Part shown: piece by piece, positions 24,506 to 33,601 of the stretch
Layout: every line of letters starts with the position of its first letter
How positions within the stretch are numbered: the stretch's first letter is position 1
Translations under genes and position numbers: made by a program
The notes under the pieces: generated by a model
Seen by the model: the letters and a program-made list of their open reading frames with translations, nothing else
Databases searched by the model: none
Told to the model about the DNA's origin: nothing
Source: Planctomycetota bacterium
GTDB taxonomy: Bacteria > Planctomycetota > UBA1135 > GCA-002686595
Direction of reading: 5' to 3'
Assembly (NCBI GenBank): GCA_029259595.1
Contig: JAJDEW010000086.1
Span: 36,439 to 100,438 of the forward strand
DNA: 64,000 nt

Positions 24506-26385
24506 GCCAGCGTGTCCTCGACGCGGTGGCGGCGACGCCAGTGTTCGAGCACGAGCAGGCTCCACAACAGGTGCCCGTGATCGCGGCGCCCGGCCTCGTG
24601 CTCGGCCAAGACGGCGCGCAGCGCCTCGCGCCGGAACCAGGTCGCGGGCAGCGTCTCGATGGCGTCACGCACCGGGCCGGACAGCGGGCCGCGCATCCAG
24701 GCGCGCAACGGCGTGTCGAAGCCGCGCTTGGTCCCATCGAGCACCTCGGACGGGATGCGCCCTCGCAAGGCCTCGCGGAAGGCGTGCTTGCCGCGGCCCG
24801 CGCGAACCTTCTCGCTGGCCGGCAAGGGCGCGAAGCGCTCGACGAAGCGGTGGTCCAGGATCGGAACGCGCACCTCCAGCGAGACGGCCATCGAGGCCCG
24901 GTCGACCTTGGCCAGAATCTGGTCGGGCAGGTAGGTGTGGAAATCGGCGTACTGGGCGCGGTAGAGCGGATCGTCCACGGTCGGGCGCTCGTAGTGCTGC
25001 GCGAAGGCGTGGAAGGGATCGTGTTCGGCCAGCCGCCCTCCGAGCTCGCCCGTGAGCAGGTCGAGCGCAGCGGCGCGATCGATGCGCGACACGCTGCGGT
25101 AGTAGGCGTGGGCGGGGTCGTCCCCGACGTTCGAGAGAAACGTTCGTCCCCGGAAGACGCGCGGCGCCCAGTCGAGCTTGGGGTACACGCGGCCCGCCAG
25201 GCGGAAGGCGGCGCGTCCGGCGCTGCCGACGCGGCGGCGCAGGCGATTCTCGGCGACGTCGTGCACGTAGCGGCGATAGCCGGCGAAGGTCTCGTCGCCC
25301 CCATCCCCCGAGAGCGCCACGGTCACGTGCTCGCGCGCCATCTTCGACACGAGCCAGGTCGGAACGGTCGAGGGATCGGCCAGCGGTTCGTCGAAGAACC
25401 ACGGCAAGGTCGAGATCGCCAGGGTCGGATCCGGCTCGAGGATCTCGGTGTGGTGCTCGGAGCCCAGGCGCGCGGCGGTTCGTCGCGCGATGTCGAGCTC
25501 GTCATGGGAGCGCTCGTGGAAGCCCACCGAGCACACGATCGGAGGTCCCGCAGAACGGGCCATCGACGTGACGACGGCCGTGCTGTCGACCCCTCCGGAG
25601 AGGAACGCGCCCAGGGGCACGTCGGCGATCATGCGGTCCTGCACGACGCGATCGAACAACTCGAGGATCTCTTCCGAGCTCGCCGGCTCGCGCAGCGCAG
25701 CGGTGGGCAGGTCCCAGTAGCGGCGCACCTCGGGAGCCTGTCCGCGGCGATAGCGCAGCCACGAGCCCGGCGGCAGGCGGCGGATGCCGTCCCAGGCGCT
25801 CTCTTCGCCTCCCACGTAGCCTTGAACGAGGTAGTCCAGGAGCGCCGTCGCCCGCAGGCGACGCGGCGTCTCGCCGGCTTCGAGGATGGCCTTGACCTCG
25901 CTTGCGAACAGGAGTCCGCGCGCGGTCCGCGCCCAGAAGAGCGGCTTGATGCCCAGGCGGTCGCGGGCGATCAAGAGCTCGCCTCGTCCGGGCCGTAAGT
26001 CCAGGATGGCGAAGGCGAACATGCCCACGAGGTCTTCCACCAGTCGCTCTTCCTTCTCCTCGTAGAGATGGACCAACACCTCGGCGTCCGAGTTCGTGCG
26101 AAACACGTGGCCGCGTGCGACGAGGCCTTCCCGGAGCTCGCGGAAGTTGTAGATCTCGCCGTTCATGACGACGACGACGTCGCCCGTCTCGTTCTCGATC
26201 GGCTGGTGCCCGCCGGACACGTCGATGATCGAGAGACGCCGGAAACCGAGTCCGAAGCCGTCACCGACCCGCGTGCCGCGATCGTCCGGGCCACGATGCA
26301 CCAGCGAGTCCGTCATCCGGTCCAGGAGGACGGAATCGACCTCTTCGCCAGGATGGTCCAGCGCGATGCCGCAGAGTCCGCACAC
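24502..26385 (-). CDS. Asparagine synthase-type amidotransferase, exosortase-A locus type
   Basis: 627 residues. Class II glutamine amidotransferase domain with Cys2 as nucleophile (MCGLCGIALD), RGPDD and NGEIYN, joined to a PP-loop ATP pyrophosphatase domain (FLSGGVDSTAVV). In exosortase-A exopolysaccharide loci such proteins are thought to amidate a sugar acid or attach an amine rather than make asparagine. The gene is 4 bp from the ligase-like gene upstream and overlaps the transferase downstream, placing it firmly in the operon. A housekeeping AsnB role cannot be excluded. Confidence 0.9.
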   Translation of the reverse strand: MCGLCGIALDHPGEEVDSVLLDRMTDSLVHRGPDDRGTRVGDGFGLGFRRLSIIDVSGGHQPIENETGDVVVVMNGEIYNFRELREGLVARGHVFRTNSDAEVLVHLYEEKEERLVEDLVGMFAFAILDLRPGRGELLIARDRLGIKPLFWARTARGLLFASEVKAILEAGETPRRLRATALLDYLVQGYVGGEESAWDGIRRLPPGSWLRYRRGQAPEVRRYWDLPTAALREPASSEEILELFDRVVQDRMIADVPLGAFLSGGVDSTAVVTSMARSAGPPIVCSVGFHERSHDELDIARRTAARLGSEHHTEILEPDPTLAISTLPWFFDEPLADPSTVPTWLVSKMAREHVTVALSGDGGDETFAGYRRYVHDVAENRLRRRVGSAGRAAFRLAGRVYPKLDWAPRVFRGRTFLSNVGDDPAHAYYRSVSRIDRAAALDLLTGELGGRLAEHDPFHAFAQHYERPTVDDPLYRAQYADFHTYLPDQILAKVDRASMAVSLEVRVPILDHRFVERFAPLPASEKVRAGRGKHAFREALRGRIPSEVLDGTKRGFDTPLRAWMRGPLSGPVRDAIETLPATWFRREALRAVLAEHEAGRRDHGHLLWSLLVLEHWRRRHRVEDTLA

Positions 26386-26389
26386 GGCG

Positions 26390-27772
26390 TCAGGTCCTCC
26401 CCGTCAGGGCCTTGCGCGCGAAGCCGTTGGTCCGCGGGCGCGGCCCGTAGCCGGGCCGTTCGATGTGACGGATCTCACCGCGCGTGCCCTTGCGAACCGG
26501 GTGCTTCTTCTCATCGTCGAGCTCGCGCAAGGCCACGTTCTCGAAGACGATCATCAACGCGACCCAGTGATAGAAGAGGTCGAAGTGCGCTCGGTTCAGG
26601 AACGCGGAACCGACAATGAAGGCGACCATCGACGCCTCGAACATCGTCGCGTAGTTGATCATCCAGCTGGAGTAGTAGCGCCTGCGCGCCAGGCGACGCA
26701 CCTTCCAGACCGTCAGGAACGAGGACGCGATCAGCGTCATGTACAGGGCGAAAGCGGGCGTGCCCGCCTCCGCCCAGATCTGGAAGTACGAGGAGTGCGC
26801 CACGATGACCTGCGAGCCGTCCAGCTCCTGCGGCGTCGGGTTGTGGCAGTAGTCGAGATAGTGGTGCGGGAAGCGCATGAAGCCGACGCCCAACACCGGG
26901 TTGTCCATCGCCATGCGCGTGGCGATACCCCAGGCGCGCAGGCGGCTGGCCGCCGAACCCTCTTCGCTCGGGTTGCGCAGGGTCTGCAGGCGTTCGGTGT
27001 AGTCGTCGGGCATCACGATCAGACCGACGATCAGACACAAGAAGGCGATGATCAGACCCGCCACGCGGTTCTTGGAGCGCCACACGAGGACCCCGATCGC
27101 CGCGCACACGGACAGAAAGCCACCCCGTGAACGCGTGAGGAAGACGGTGAACACGGTCAGCGGCAGGGCGAAGAAAAAGGCCCGCTTGATCGGCTTGCGT
27201 CGCTCGGTCCAGCCCAGATGAAAGAGCATCGGAACGGCCATCGACAGGGCGAGCGAGAAGTCGTTGTTGTCCGCCATCATCCCGCCCGGCCCCTGCAGGA
27301 TCTGCAGGTTGCCGCCGGACAGAACGCCCCACAAGCCCGACTTGACGCCATAGAAGCCCAGCGACAACGAGATGACCCAGAGCAGCACGCGCAGGCGCTC
27401 CTTGTTGTTCACGATGCCGGTCGTGAACAGGGCGATCACGATGATCTTCACGAGCTCCATGTAGCGCGTGAACAAGTAGGCGCTGGGATTGCCCGACGCG
27501 AAGATCCCCAGGAACACGAGGACCAAGAGGGCGATCATGATCCAGCAGCGCAGGTCGGGCAGGAAGGCCCGCGTCTGGCGGTTGGTGAGATAGCCGGCGA
27601 ACGTGATGATCGCGACGTAGTACGACCAGCGCATGGCGCGCGCGAAGCCCCAGGTCAGGTCCTGCGGGCGCATGTACGCCAACCACGAGAACACCGCCAG
27701 GCCCACGAAGGGGCGCCGGAAGCAGGCCGGGAAGAGCCCGAAGAGGACGAGGCTGAAGATGAGGTCGCGCAT
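26390..27772 (-). CDS. O-antigen ligase/polymerase-like membrane protein, exosortase-A-associated
   Basis: 460 residues with about ten to twelve membrane helices. The start MRDLIFSLVLFGLFPACFRRPFVG and LAYMRPQDLTWGFA closely resemble the putative O-glycosylation ligase of exosortase-A systems (TIGR03097-like). The large periplasmic loop has RAWGIATRMAMDNPVLGVGFMRFP and HSSYFQIWAE, the pattern of Wzy/WaaL proteins, with conserved Arg and His. It either polymerises exopolysaccharide repeats or transfers glycan to protein at the outer face of the inner membrane. It starts 214 bp after the Wzz-like gene, behind hairpins that may terminate or attenuate transcription. Confidence 0.88.
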   Translation of the reverse strand: MRDLIFSLVLFGLFPACFRRPFVGLAVFSWLAYMRPQDLTWGFARAMRWSYYVAIITFAGYLTNRQTRAFLPDLRCWIMIALLVLVFLGIFASGNPSAYLFTRYMELVKIIVIALFTTGIVNNKERLRVLLWVISLSLGFYGVKSGLWGVLSGGNLQILQGPGGMMADNNDFSLALSMAVPMLFHLGWTERRKPIKRAFFFALPLTVFTVFLTRSRGGFLSVCAAIGVLVWRSKNRVAGLIIAFLCLIVGLIVMPDDYTERLQTLRNPSEEGSAASRLRAWGIATRMAMDNPVLGVGFMRFPHHYLDYCHNPTPQELDGSQVIVAHSSYFQIWAEAGTPAFALYMTLIASSFLTVWKVRRLARRRYYSSWMINYATMFEASMVAFIVGSAFLNRAHFDLFYHWVALMIVFENVALRELDDEKKHPVRKGTRGEIRHIERPGYGPRPRTNGFARKALTGRT

Positions 27773-27847
27773 CGTCGGCGGCGTTGCAGGGCAGGCCCGT
27801 CACCGGACGCCCGCCCGTGATCCCGGCTAGCCCGTTCGCAAGGTGCT

Positions 27848-27873
27848 GCGGATGCCCGGGCGTCGGCATCCGC
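27848..27873. terminator. Perfect 9-bp hairpin between Wzz-like and ligase-like genes
   Basis: GCGGATGCC-cgggcgtc-GGCATCCGC. No U-tract follows on either strand. It may act in attenuation or as a weak terminator within the exopolysaccharide locus. Confidence 0.4.
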
Positions 27874-27960
27874 TTCGGTGAGGCACCTGGAACTGCAGGC
27901 GAAGCGTTGGATTCGGCCAGGCGCTCGGCTGCCGCACCCCGGTGGAGGACATCGTCGTGG

Positions 27961-27985
27961 AGCCGGATGACCTTTTCATCGGGCT
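27961..27985 (-). terminator. Hairpin directly after the Wzz-like gene
   Basis: Ten paired bases with one G-G mismatch around a 5-nt loop (plus strand AGCCGGATGA-CCTTT-TCATCGGGCT), starting 2 bp beyond the stop codon of the chain-length gene. No run of U follows on the minus strand. It separates the export genes from the downstream transferase genes. Confidence 0.5.
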
Positions 27986-27986
27986 C

Positions 27987-29636
27987 CTAGAAGAGGAACT
28001 TCATGCGGATGTCGGCGATCGCTTGCGTCAGAGGCACCGGAAGCGACTCGGGGTTGTTGGCCCACATGTAGGTCATCCAGCCGATGCCGGCCAGGATGAC
28101 CACGCTGGCGAGCCCCACGATGGAGCGCCGCATGCGATTCCAGCGCGCCTCCTTCCTCGTCACGATCGTGTTGATCGAACCCAGGACGGGAATCGACATG
28201 ATCTGCCCGAGCTCGTGTCCGCTGCGGTAGGCATTGCCACTGAACTCCGCGGCCATCGAAACTCCGAGCCCGAGGGCGAGTCCCATCAGCGTGGCAACCG
28301 TCACGATCAGGAGCGCGTTCGGCTCGGAAGGCGTATCCGAGGCTTGGGGCGCCTCGACGATCGAGAAAGGCTTGTCCCAGGCCTTCGTGACGAAGTCGAG
28401 CGTGTTCTGCTTGTCCTTGAGCTCGTTGCTGAGCTTCCCGTTCTTCTCGCGCGCCCGCTCGCGTCGTTCGTAGACGTCGAAGAGGTCGCGGTAGTCCTCG
28501 GCGCGCGCGGCGGCCAGCGCGCTCTTCTTCTCGATCTGGCTACCGAGCTCGGCGATCTGGCGGTTCTGGCCGGCCAGGGTCGCCTGCTTCTGCTCGATCT
28601 CACGGCGCAGCTCGAGGATGCGCGGATTCGGGATCCAGCGCTCCGAGATCTTGCCGGCGCGCTCGAGCGACTTCGACTCGAGGATCTTGGCGTTCATCTC
28701 CTCGATCTCGCGCTCGATCACCTGGTACTTGGAGTTGGCCGGCGTCAACGGCACCTGACGTCGCCGCAGGTCCGCGATCGATTGCTCGTACTCCGCGATC
28801 TGAGTCTCGAGGTTCACGCCCTTGTCGATGACCGGCTCGGGGATCTCCTGGGGTTGCTCTTCGAGCTGGACCTTGAGCTCGTCCAGCTCGCCCAACACGA
28901 TGGCTCGGTCCTGCTGGGTCTCCTGCAGGACCTCACGTGTCGCGTCGAGGTCCCGATAGTACGGATCCTTCTCGCGATCGCTCTTGTCGGACGACATCGA
29001 GAGCCGCGGATCGATCTCCATCTGCTTGCAAATGTCGATGTACTGGCGGTTGAGGCGCTGCCACTCGGCCTCCGACTCCTTGACCTGGTTCTGCAGGACC
29101 TCGCGCTCGCCTCGCAGGTTGTTCTTGTCGCGCTCGACGACCTCGGTGATCCAGCGCTCCGTCAAGGCGGTCAGGAAGAGCTCGGCCCGTTGCGGACGAG
29201 TGTCCTTGTACGTGACCTCGATGAAGGTCGAGCCGCGATCCTTGCGCTTGTCACGCACGTCGACCCGGACACTCTTCAGCACGTTGCGCACGAAGATGTG
29301 GCGCTCGGAGTTGTTGAGCTTGACGTACTCCGGCCAGAGGTTCGACTGGCTGTTGATGATGTCCTGAATCCGGAAGAAGTGGCGGATGTGGTTCTCCGCG
29401 TTCTGGACCTCGGTCGCCGTAGCCGTCGCCTCGGGGTTCTTCAGGAGGTAGTCCGACTCGAGCCGCTTCGGGCGGATCTCGATCTCGGTGAAGACCTCGA
29501 ACTTCTTCGGGACGATGACCGCGAACACGACCCCGAACGCCAGCACGAAGGACGCGGGCAGGATGACCTGCCAGCGCCGACGTTTCAGGATCTCGAGGAA
29601 CTCCTGGAGTTGTCCTTGGTCCGCTCCGAATGCCAT
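27987..29636 (-). CDS. Chain-length determinant (Wzz/PCP) family protein
   Basis: 549 residues. The two membrane helices of a polysaccharide co-polymerase are present: near the N-terminus (RRRWQVILPASFVLAFGVVF, followed by FTEIEIRP) and near the C-terminus (LIVTVATLMGLALGLGV and a further GLASVVILAGIGWMTYMW). Between them lies a ~350-residue, highly charged coiled-coil periplasmic region. The TPSEPNALL motif before the C-terminal helix matches the conserved Pro-rich stretch of Wzz proteins. No Walker kinase (BY-kinase) domain is attached. It controls chain length and works with the Wza-like lipoprotein encoded 2 bp upstream. Confidence 0.92.
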   Translation of the reverse strand: MAFGADQGQLQEFLEILKRRRWQVILPASFVLAFGVVFAVIVPKKFEVFTEIEIRPKRLESDYLLKNPEATATATEVQNAENHIRHFFRIQDIINSQSNLWPEYVKLNNSERHIFVRNVLKSVRVDVRDKRKDRGSTFIEVTYKDTRPQRAELFLTALTERWITEVVERDKNNLRGEREVLQNQVKESEAEWQRLNRQYIDICKQMEIDPRLSMSSDKSDREKDPYYRDLDATREVLQETQQDRAIVLGELDELKVQLEEQPQEIPEPVIDKGVNLETQIAEYEQSIADLRRRQVPLTPANSKYQVIEREIEEMNAKILESKSLERAGKISERWIPNPRILELRREIEQKQATLAGQNRQIAELGSQIEKKSALAAARAEDYRDLFDVYERRERAREKNGKLSNELKDKQNTLDFVTKAWDKPFSIVEAPQASDTPSEPNALLIVTVATLMGLALGLGVSMAAEFSGNAYRSGHELGQIMSIPVLGSINTIVTRKEARWNRMRRSIVGLASVVILAGIGWMTYMWANNPESLPVPLTQAIADIRMKFLF

Positions 29637-29638
29637 GT

Positions 29639-30433
29639 TTAGAAGAAGCCGAAGTTCCGGTTGCCTCGTCCGCTGCGGAAGAGCAGGTCGGGATCCTCGA
29701 GCTGGAGGATGACGACCAGGATCTGGCGGAAGATCGAGGAGAAGGGCACGAGGATGCCGGACACGAAGTCCGCCGCCTGCTGCAGCAGCGTCGGCGGGAT
29801 GTATACGATGTCGAACTCGCGGAGTTTGATGTTCCCGGTGGAGTCACCATTCTCCCACATGTCCGCGATGTTGACCGTGATGATCAGGGGGTCGCGCGGG
29901 TCCGCCCGGATCAGGCGAACGCGCCCCAGGTTGGCCTGGTGCTGGCGCGGTCGCGCCGACAGCACGGCCTCGAACAGGGTCACGTCGCCCTGGAAGGGTA
30001 CGGGCCCCTCCCGCGCCGTCTGTCCCATCACGTAGTAGACCCGGTTGGCCCCGGCCTGGATCTGGACCTTGACGTCGGTCTGGATGAAGTACGGGGAGAG
30101 CTTCTGGGTCAGGTAGCTCTCGAGCTCGGTCCGGGTCAGTCCGGCCACGAAGACGGCACCGGCCTCGGGGATCTGGATCGTGCCGTCGATGTCCACGCGC
30201 TCGGTCCCGCGGACCTCCTCGTTGTAGGAGTCCACGAACTGCACGGTGTCCCCGATCGTGACGTAGTTCTCCTCCTCGGCGATGCCCACGTAGCGCTTCC
30301 CGAAGCCCTCGGTGTTGAGGTACTGCAGGATGCGCTTGTCGACGGGCGCGGTGGAGCAACCGACGAAGAGCGTCGGTTGGAATACCACCAAGACCGTCAA
30401 GAGGAGTCCTGTGAGCCTATTCGGCAATGACAT
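29639..30433 (-). CDS. Polysaccharide export lipoprotein (Wza-like, poly-export/SLBB)
   Basis: 264 residues from the ATG at 30433 (MSLPNRLTGLLLTVLVVFQP), with lipobox LFVGC at ~22-26: an outer-membrane lipoprotein. Polysaccharide-export domain: YVTIGDTVQFVD, then VDIDGTIQIPEAGAVFVAGLTRTELESYL. An SLBB-like domain follows (VYYVMGQTAREGPVPFQGDVTLFEAVLSA, with IKLREFDIVYIPPT). It forms the outer-membrane conduit for the exopolysaccharide. It is shorter than E. coli Wza (379 residues), with one SLBB domain. The C-terminal amphipathic segment after PPTLLQQ may be the membrane-spanning helix. Confidence 0.92.
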   Translation of the reverse strand: MSLPNRLTGLLLTVLVVFQPTLFVGCSTAPVDKRILQYLNTEGFGKRYVGIAEEENYVTIGDTVQFVDSYNEEVRGTERVDIDGTIQIPEAGAVFVAGLTRTELESYLTQKLSPYFIQTDVKVQIQAGANRVYYVMGQTAREGPVPFQGDVTLFEAVLSARPRQHQANLGRVRLIRADPRDPLIITVNIADMWENGDSTGNIKLREFDIVYIPPTLLQQAADFVSGILVPFSSIFRQILVVILQLEDPDLLFRSGRGNRNFGFF

Positions 30434-30476
30434 CGGGGAGGTTCGCGGGAAGCCGGGGGGGCCAGGGACGGCCCGA

Positions 30477-30497
30477 GCACCCCGTCGCGCGGGGTGC
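30477..30497. terminator. Hairpin between rmlB and the export lipoprotein gene
   Basis: GCACCCC-gtcgcgc-GGGGTGC, a perfect 7-bp GC-rich stem in the 106-bp gap after the rmlB stop. No U-run. Possible terminator of rmlADB or attenuator of the export genes. Confidence 0.4.
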
Positions 30498-30539
30498 CGA
30501 GGTCTATCGACGGGCCCGTCCGAAAGGTTGAATGGCGCT

Positions 30540-31562
30540 TCAGGAGCCGTATTGGCGGTCGTAATACTCACGGTAGGCACCGCTCCTAACCCTTTGCATC
30601 CATTCGACTTGCGACTGATACCAGGCGATCGTCTTGGGCAGGGCCACTTCGAACGTGTGGCGGGGCTGCCAACCCAGCTCGCGCTGGATCTTGGAGGCAT
30701 CGATCGCATAGCGACGGTCATGGCCGGGACGGTCCTTCACGTAGGTGATCAGCGACTCGGGTTTGCCGAGCGCGGCGAGCAGCATCCGGATGATCTCGAG
30801 GTTCGGGTACTCGTTGTTCCCGCCGATGTTGTAGACCTCGCCCGCCCGGCCCCCCTCGAGGACCACGCGGATGGCCTCGCAGTGGTCTTCCACGTACAGC
30901 CAGTCGCGGACGTACAGCCCGTCCCCGTAGACCGGTAGCGGCTTGTCCTCCGAGGCGTTCGCGATCATCAGCGGGATCAGCTTCTCGGGGAACTGGTAAG
31001 GCCCGTAGTTGTTCGAGCAGCGCGTCGTCACGGCCGGGAAGCCGTGCGTATGGAAAGCCGCGCGGACGAGCAGGTCGCTGGCGGTCTTGCTGGCGGAATA
31101 GGGCGAGTTCGGAGCCAGCGGCGTCGTCTCCGTGAAGTAGCCCGTATCCCCCAGCGAACCGTAGACCTCGTCGGTCGAGACGTGAACGAAGCGCTCGACG
31201 CCACGCGCCCGACACTGATCGAGCAGGATCTGGGTCCCGACCACGTTCGTCTGCACGAAGGGCAGGCCCGACAGGATCGAGCGGTCGACGTGGCTCTCGG
31301 CCGCGAAGTGCACGACCTCGAGCGGCCCGTCGCCACAGGCTTCGAGGGCGCTGGCCACGTCCTCTTCCTTCGTGATGTCCCCGTGCACGAACGAGTAGGT
31401 GTCCTTGTCCTCCACGGCCCGGAGGTTCTCCGGATTGCCGGCGTAGGTCAGCGCATCGAGATTGACCACCCGCCAGCCGGGCCGGGTTTCGGCCAGGTGA
31501 TGGATGAAATTCGAGCCGATGAACCCGGCTCCACCGGTGACGAGGACCGTCTTCTCTGCCAT
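30540..31562 (-). CDS. rmlB: dTDP-glucose 4,6-dehydratase
   Basis: 340 residues from the ATG at 31562. Converts dTDP-glucose to dTDP-4-keto-6-deoxyglucose. TGGAGFIGSN (NAD loop), AAESHVDRSI, HVSTDEVYGSLG (the Asp-Glu acid/base pair) and YSASK (YxxxK) are all present, as are RCSNNYGPYQFPEKLIPL and GDGLYVRDWLYVEDHC, diagnostic for RmlB/RfbB. Third gene of an rmlA-rmlD-rmlB run, 11 bp after rmlD. Confidence 0.97.
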   Translation of the reverse strand: MAEKTVLVTGGAGFIGSNFIHHLAETRPGWRVVNLDALTYAGNPENLRAVEDKDTYSFVHGDITKEEDVASALEACGDGPLEVVHFAAESHVDRSILSGLPFVQTNVVGTQILLDQCRARGVERFVHVSTDEVYGSLGDTGYFTETTPLAPNSPYSASKTASDLLVRAAFHTHGFPAVTTRCSNNYGPYQFPEKLIPLMIANASEDKPLPVYGDGLYVRDWLYVEDHCEAIRVVLEGGRAGEVYNIGGNNEYPNLEIIRMLLAALGKPESLITYVKDRPGHDRRYAIDASKIQRELGWQPRHTFEVALPKTIAWYQSQVEWMQRVRSGAYREYYDRQYGS

Positions 31563-31573
31563 ACGTTCGCTTC

Positions 31574-32488
31574 CTACGATCGGGATGTCCGAGCGAGCTC
31601 GGGGACGAGGAAGCTTTCGAGCGCTTCCCGCCAGGGCTTGAGCCTCCGCCCCCGGATGTCGCCCAGGACCGAGCTGTCGAGCGCACTGTACGTCGGCCGT
31701 GGCGCGGGCCGCGGAAACTCCTCGGTGCCGCAGGGCTCGACCGGCGTCTCGACGCCGGCGATGTCCAGGGTCGCGCGCGCCAGGTCGTACCAGCTGCATT
31801 CGCCCTCGCAGGCCGCGTGGTACAGGCCCGCCGGGGCCCTGTCCAGAGCGTCCCACAGGGCCGGGGCCAGTTCGAGCGTCGTCGTCGGGGATCCCACCTG
31901 GTCCGAAACCACCTTCAGCCGATCGCGTTCCGCCGCCAGGCGCAGAATCGTGCCCGGAAAGTGGTTGCCGCGCGGGCCGTAGAGCCACTGTGTGCGGACG
32001 ATCCGGAGCTGGCCGGGGGCCTCCTCGAGCGCCGCCAGCTCGCCGGCGCGCTTGCTCTCGCCGTAGACCCCCACCGGGCTCGGCTCGTCCGTCGTGAGGT
32101 AGGGCGAGCGCTTGCTGCCGTCGAAGACGAAGTCGGTGCTGACGAGCACGAGCGGGATGTCCGCCGCCGCGCAGGCGCGCGCGAGGACGCGCGGCGCCTC
32201 AGCGTTCACGCGGAAGGCGAGCTCGCGCTCCTCCTCCGCCTTGTCCACCGCGGTGTAGGCCGCGGAGTGGATCACGCCGGTGAAGGGACCGTGCTCGCCC
32301 ACCAACCGCTCGACTGCGGCGGGGTCGGTCAGATCGAAGCCGACGGCCGCCACCGCGGGTCCTTCGGGCCGTCCCGCGATGAGATCGGTTCCGACCGCCG
32401 AGACGCCGGAAGGCGCATCGAGGCAGAGCTGACTGCCGAGCATGCCGGCCGCGCCGGTCACCAGCACGCGACGCTCCTTGGCGCTCAT
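31574..32488 (-). CDS. rmlD: dTDP-4-dehydrorhamnose reductase
   Basis: 304 residues from the ATG at 32488, overlapping the rmlA stop (TGATG). It reduces dTDP-4-keto-rhamnose to dTDP-rhamnose. TGAAGMLGSQL (Rossmann loop), SAAYTAVDKAEEE and VSTDFVFDGSK are the RmlD fingerprints, with the catalytic YGESKR and VRTQWLYGPRGNHFPGTIL. DQVGSPT is the substrate-loop motif. Confidence 0.96.
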   Translation of the reverse strand: MSAKERRVLVTGAAGMLGSQLCLDAPSGVSAVGTDLIAGRPEGPAVAAVGFDLTDPAAVERLVGEHGPFTGVIHSAAYTAVDKAEEERELAFRVNAEAPRVLARACAAADIPLVLVSTDFVFDGSKRSPYLTTDEPSPVGVYGESKRAGELAALEEAPGQLRIVRTQWLYGPRGNHFPGTILRLAAERDRLKVVSDQVGSPTTTLELAPALWDALDRAPAGLYHAACEGECSWYDLARATLDIAGVETPVEPCGTEEFPRPAPRPTYSALDSSVLGDIRGRRLKPWREALESFLVPELARTSRS

Positions 32489-33219
32489 CAGGAGGTCTTG
32501 TTGGCGCCGCCTTGCGCCACGAGCTGACTGGCCTTCAGCAGGGAGTCGAAGGTCCCCGCGTCGGTCCACCAACCCTCGAGAACCTCGTAGGTCATCGACC
32601 CGTCGGTGATGTACCAGTTGTTCACGTCGGTGATCTCGAGCTCTCCGCGATCGGACGGTTCGAGCGTGCGGATGACGTCGAAGACGCGTCGGTCGTACAG
32701 GTAGATGCCGATCACGGCCTTGTTCGAGCGCGGGGACTTCGGCTTCTCTTCGATCGAGACGACCTTGTCACCGTGCAGCTCCGCCACGCCGAAGCGCTCC
32801 GGATCGTGCACTTCGTGGAGCATGATCTTCGCGCCCTGCCCCTGCTCCTCGAAGTTGCGCACCGCCCGAGCGATGTTCCACTCGATGATGTTGTCGCCGA
32901 GGACGACGCACACACTGTCGTCGCCGACCCAGTGCTTGCAGAGCCCGAGCGCCTCGGCGATCCCGCCCTCACCCTTCTGGTAGGTGTAGTTCAGGTGCTT
33001 CAGCCCGAAGTCGGAGCCGTTGCCGAGCAGGCTGAGGAAGTCGCCCGACTTCTTGCCCCCCGTCACGATCATGATGTCGGTGATCCCGGCCTTCACGAGA
33101 GCCTCGATCGGGTAGTAGATCATCGGCCGATCGTAGATCGGGAGGAGGTGCTTGTTCGTGATCTTGGTGAGCGGGTAGAGGCGTGTGCCCAACCCGCCGG
33201 CGAGAATGACGCCCTTCAT
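32488..33219 (-). CDS. rmlA: Glucose-1-phosphate thymidylyltransferase
   Basis: 243 residues from the ATG at 33219, preceded by a GGAG ribosome site; a TTG six codons further upstream is less likely. It makes dTDP-glucose from dTTP and glucose-1-phosphate. The nucleotide-binding start is MKGVILAGGLGTRLYPLTKI, followed by NKHLLPIYDRPMIYYP, GDNI (metal) and EEKPKSPRSNKAVIGIYLYD. This is the short form lacking the ~50-residue C-terminal allosteric extension of E. coli RmlA. First gene of the rmlADB unit. Confidence 0.96.
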   Translation of the reverse strand: MKGVILAGGLGTRLYPLTKITNKHLLPIYDRPMIYYPIEALVKAGITDIMIVTGGKKSGDFLSLLGNGSDFGLKHLNYTYQKGEGGIAEALGLCKHWVGDDSVCVVLGDNIIEWNIARAVRNFEEQGQGAKIMLHEVHDPERFGVAELHGDKVVSIEEKPKSPRSNKAVIGIYLYDRRVFDVIRTLEPSDRGELEITDVNNWYITDGSMTYEVLEGWWTDAGTFDSLLKASQLVAQGGANKTS

Positions 33220-33601
33220 CGCTTCTGGCTCCGGCAAGGCACGCCGGAACGGCGCTGCCTGGGTCTCGAGGGGGGATTCCGAGGTGGGAAATCGGGGCGG
33301 TCACCCTAGCGAGCGGCACCCCCGTTGTCCCGGCGGAATCGGCCGACAGAGGACCTTGCAAGCCACTCGCCGCCCCCCGAGCGCTCGGAAAGCCCGCTCG
33401 GCCCCCTTCCACGCTCCCCTCGAGAACGCAGCGCGGCCCCGGCGAAGGGCGAAGGGCCGACGGCTGGGGGGAGCGGGACTCCGGCGGCAGGGACGAGGAA
33501 TCATTCCGGAGTTTGCACCTGGCCAGCCCCCGCGCGATCCCCGACGATGGCTCCGCCCCACCAGGCACGCCATTTTCGAACCTCCAGAAACAAGGAGAGT
33601 C
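33220..33601. other. Divergent intergenic region rmlA / NHL-repeat gene
   Basis: 382 bp with no credible gene. It must carry promoters for both directions, but no clear -35/-10 could be recognised in this GC-rich DNA. An AAGGAGAG ribosome site for the plus-strand gene lies at its right end. Confidence 0.5.
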
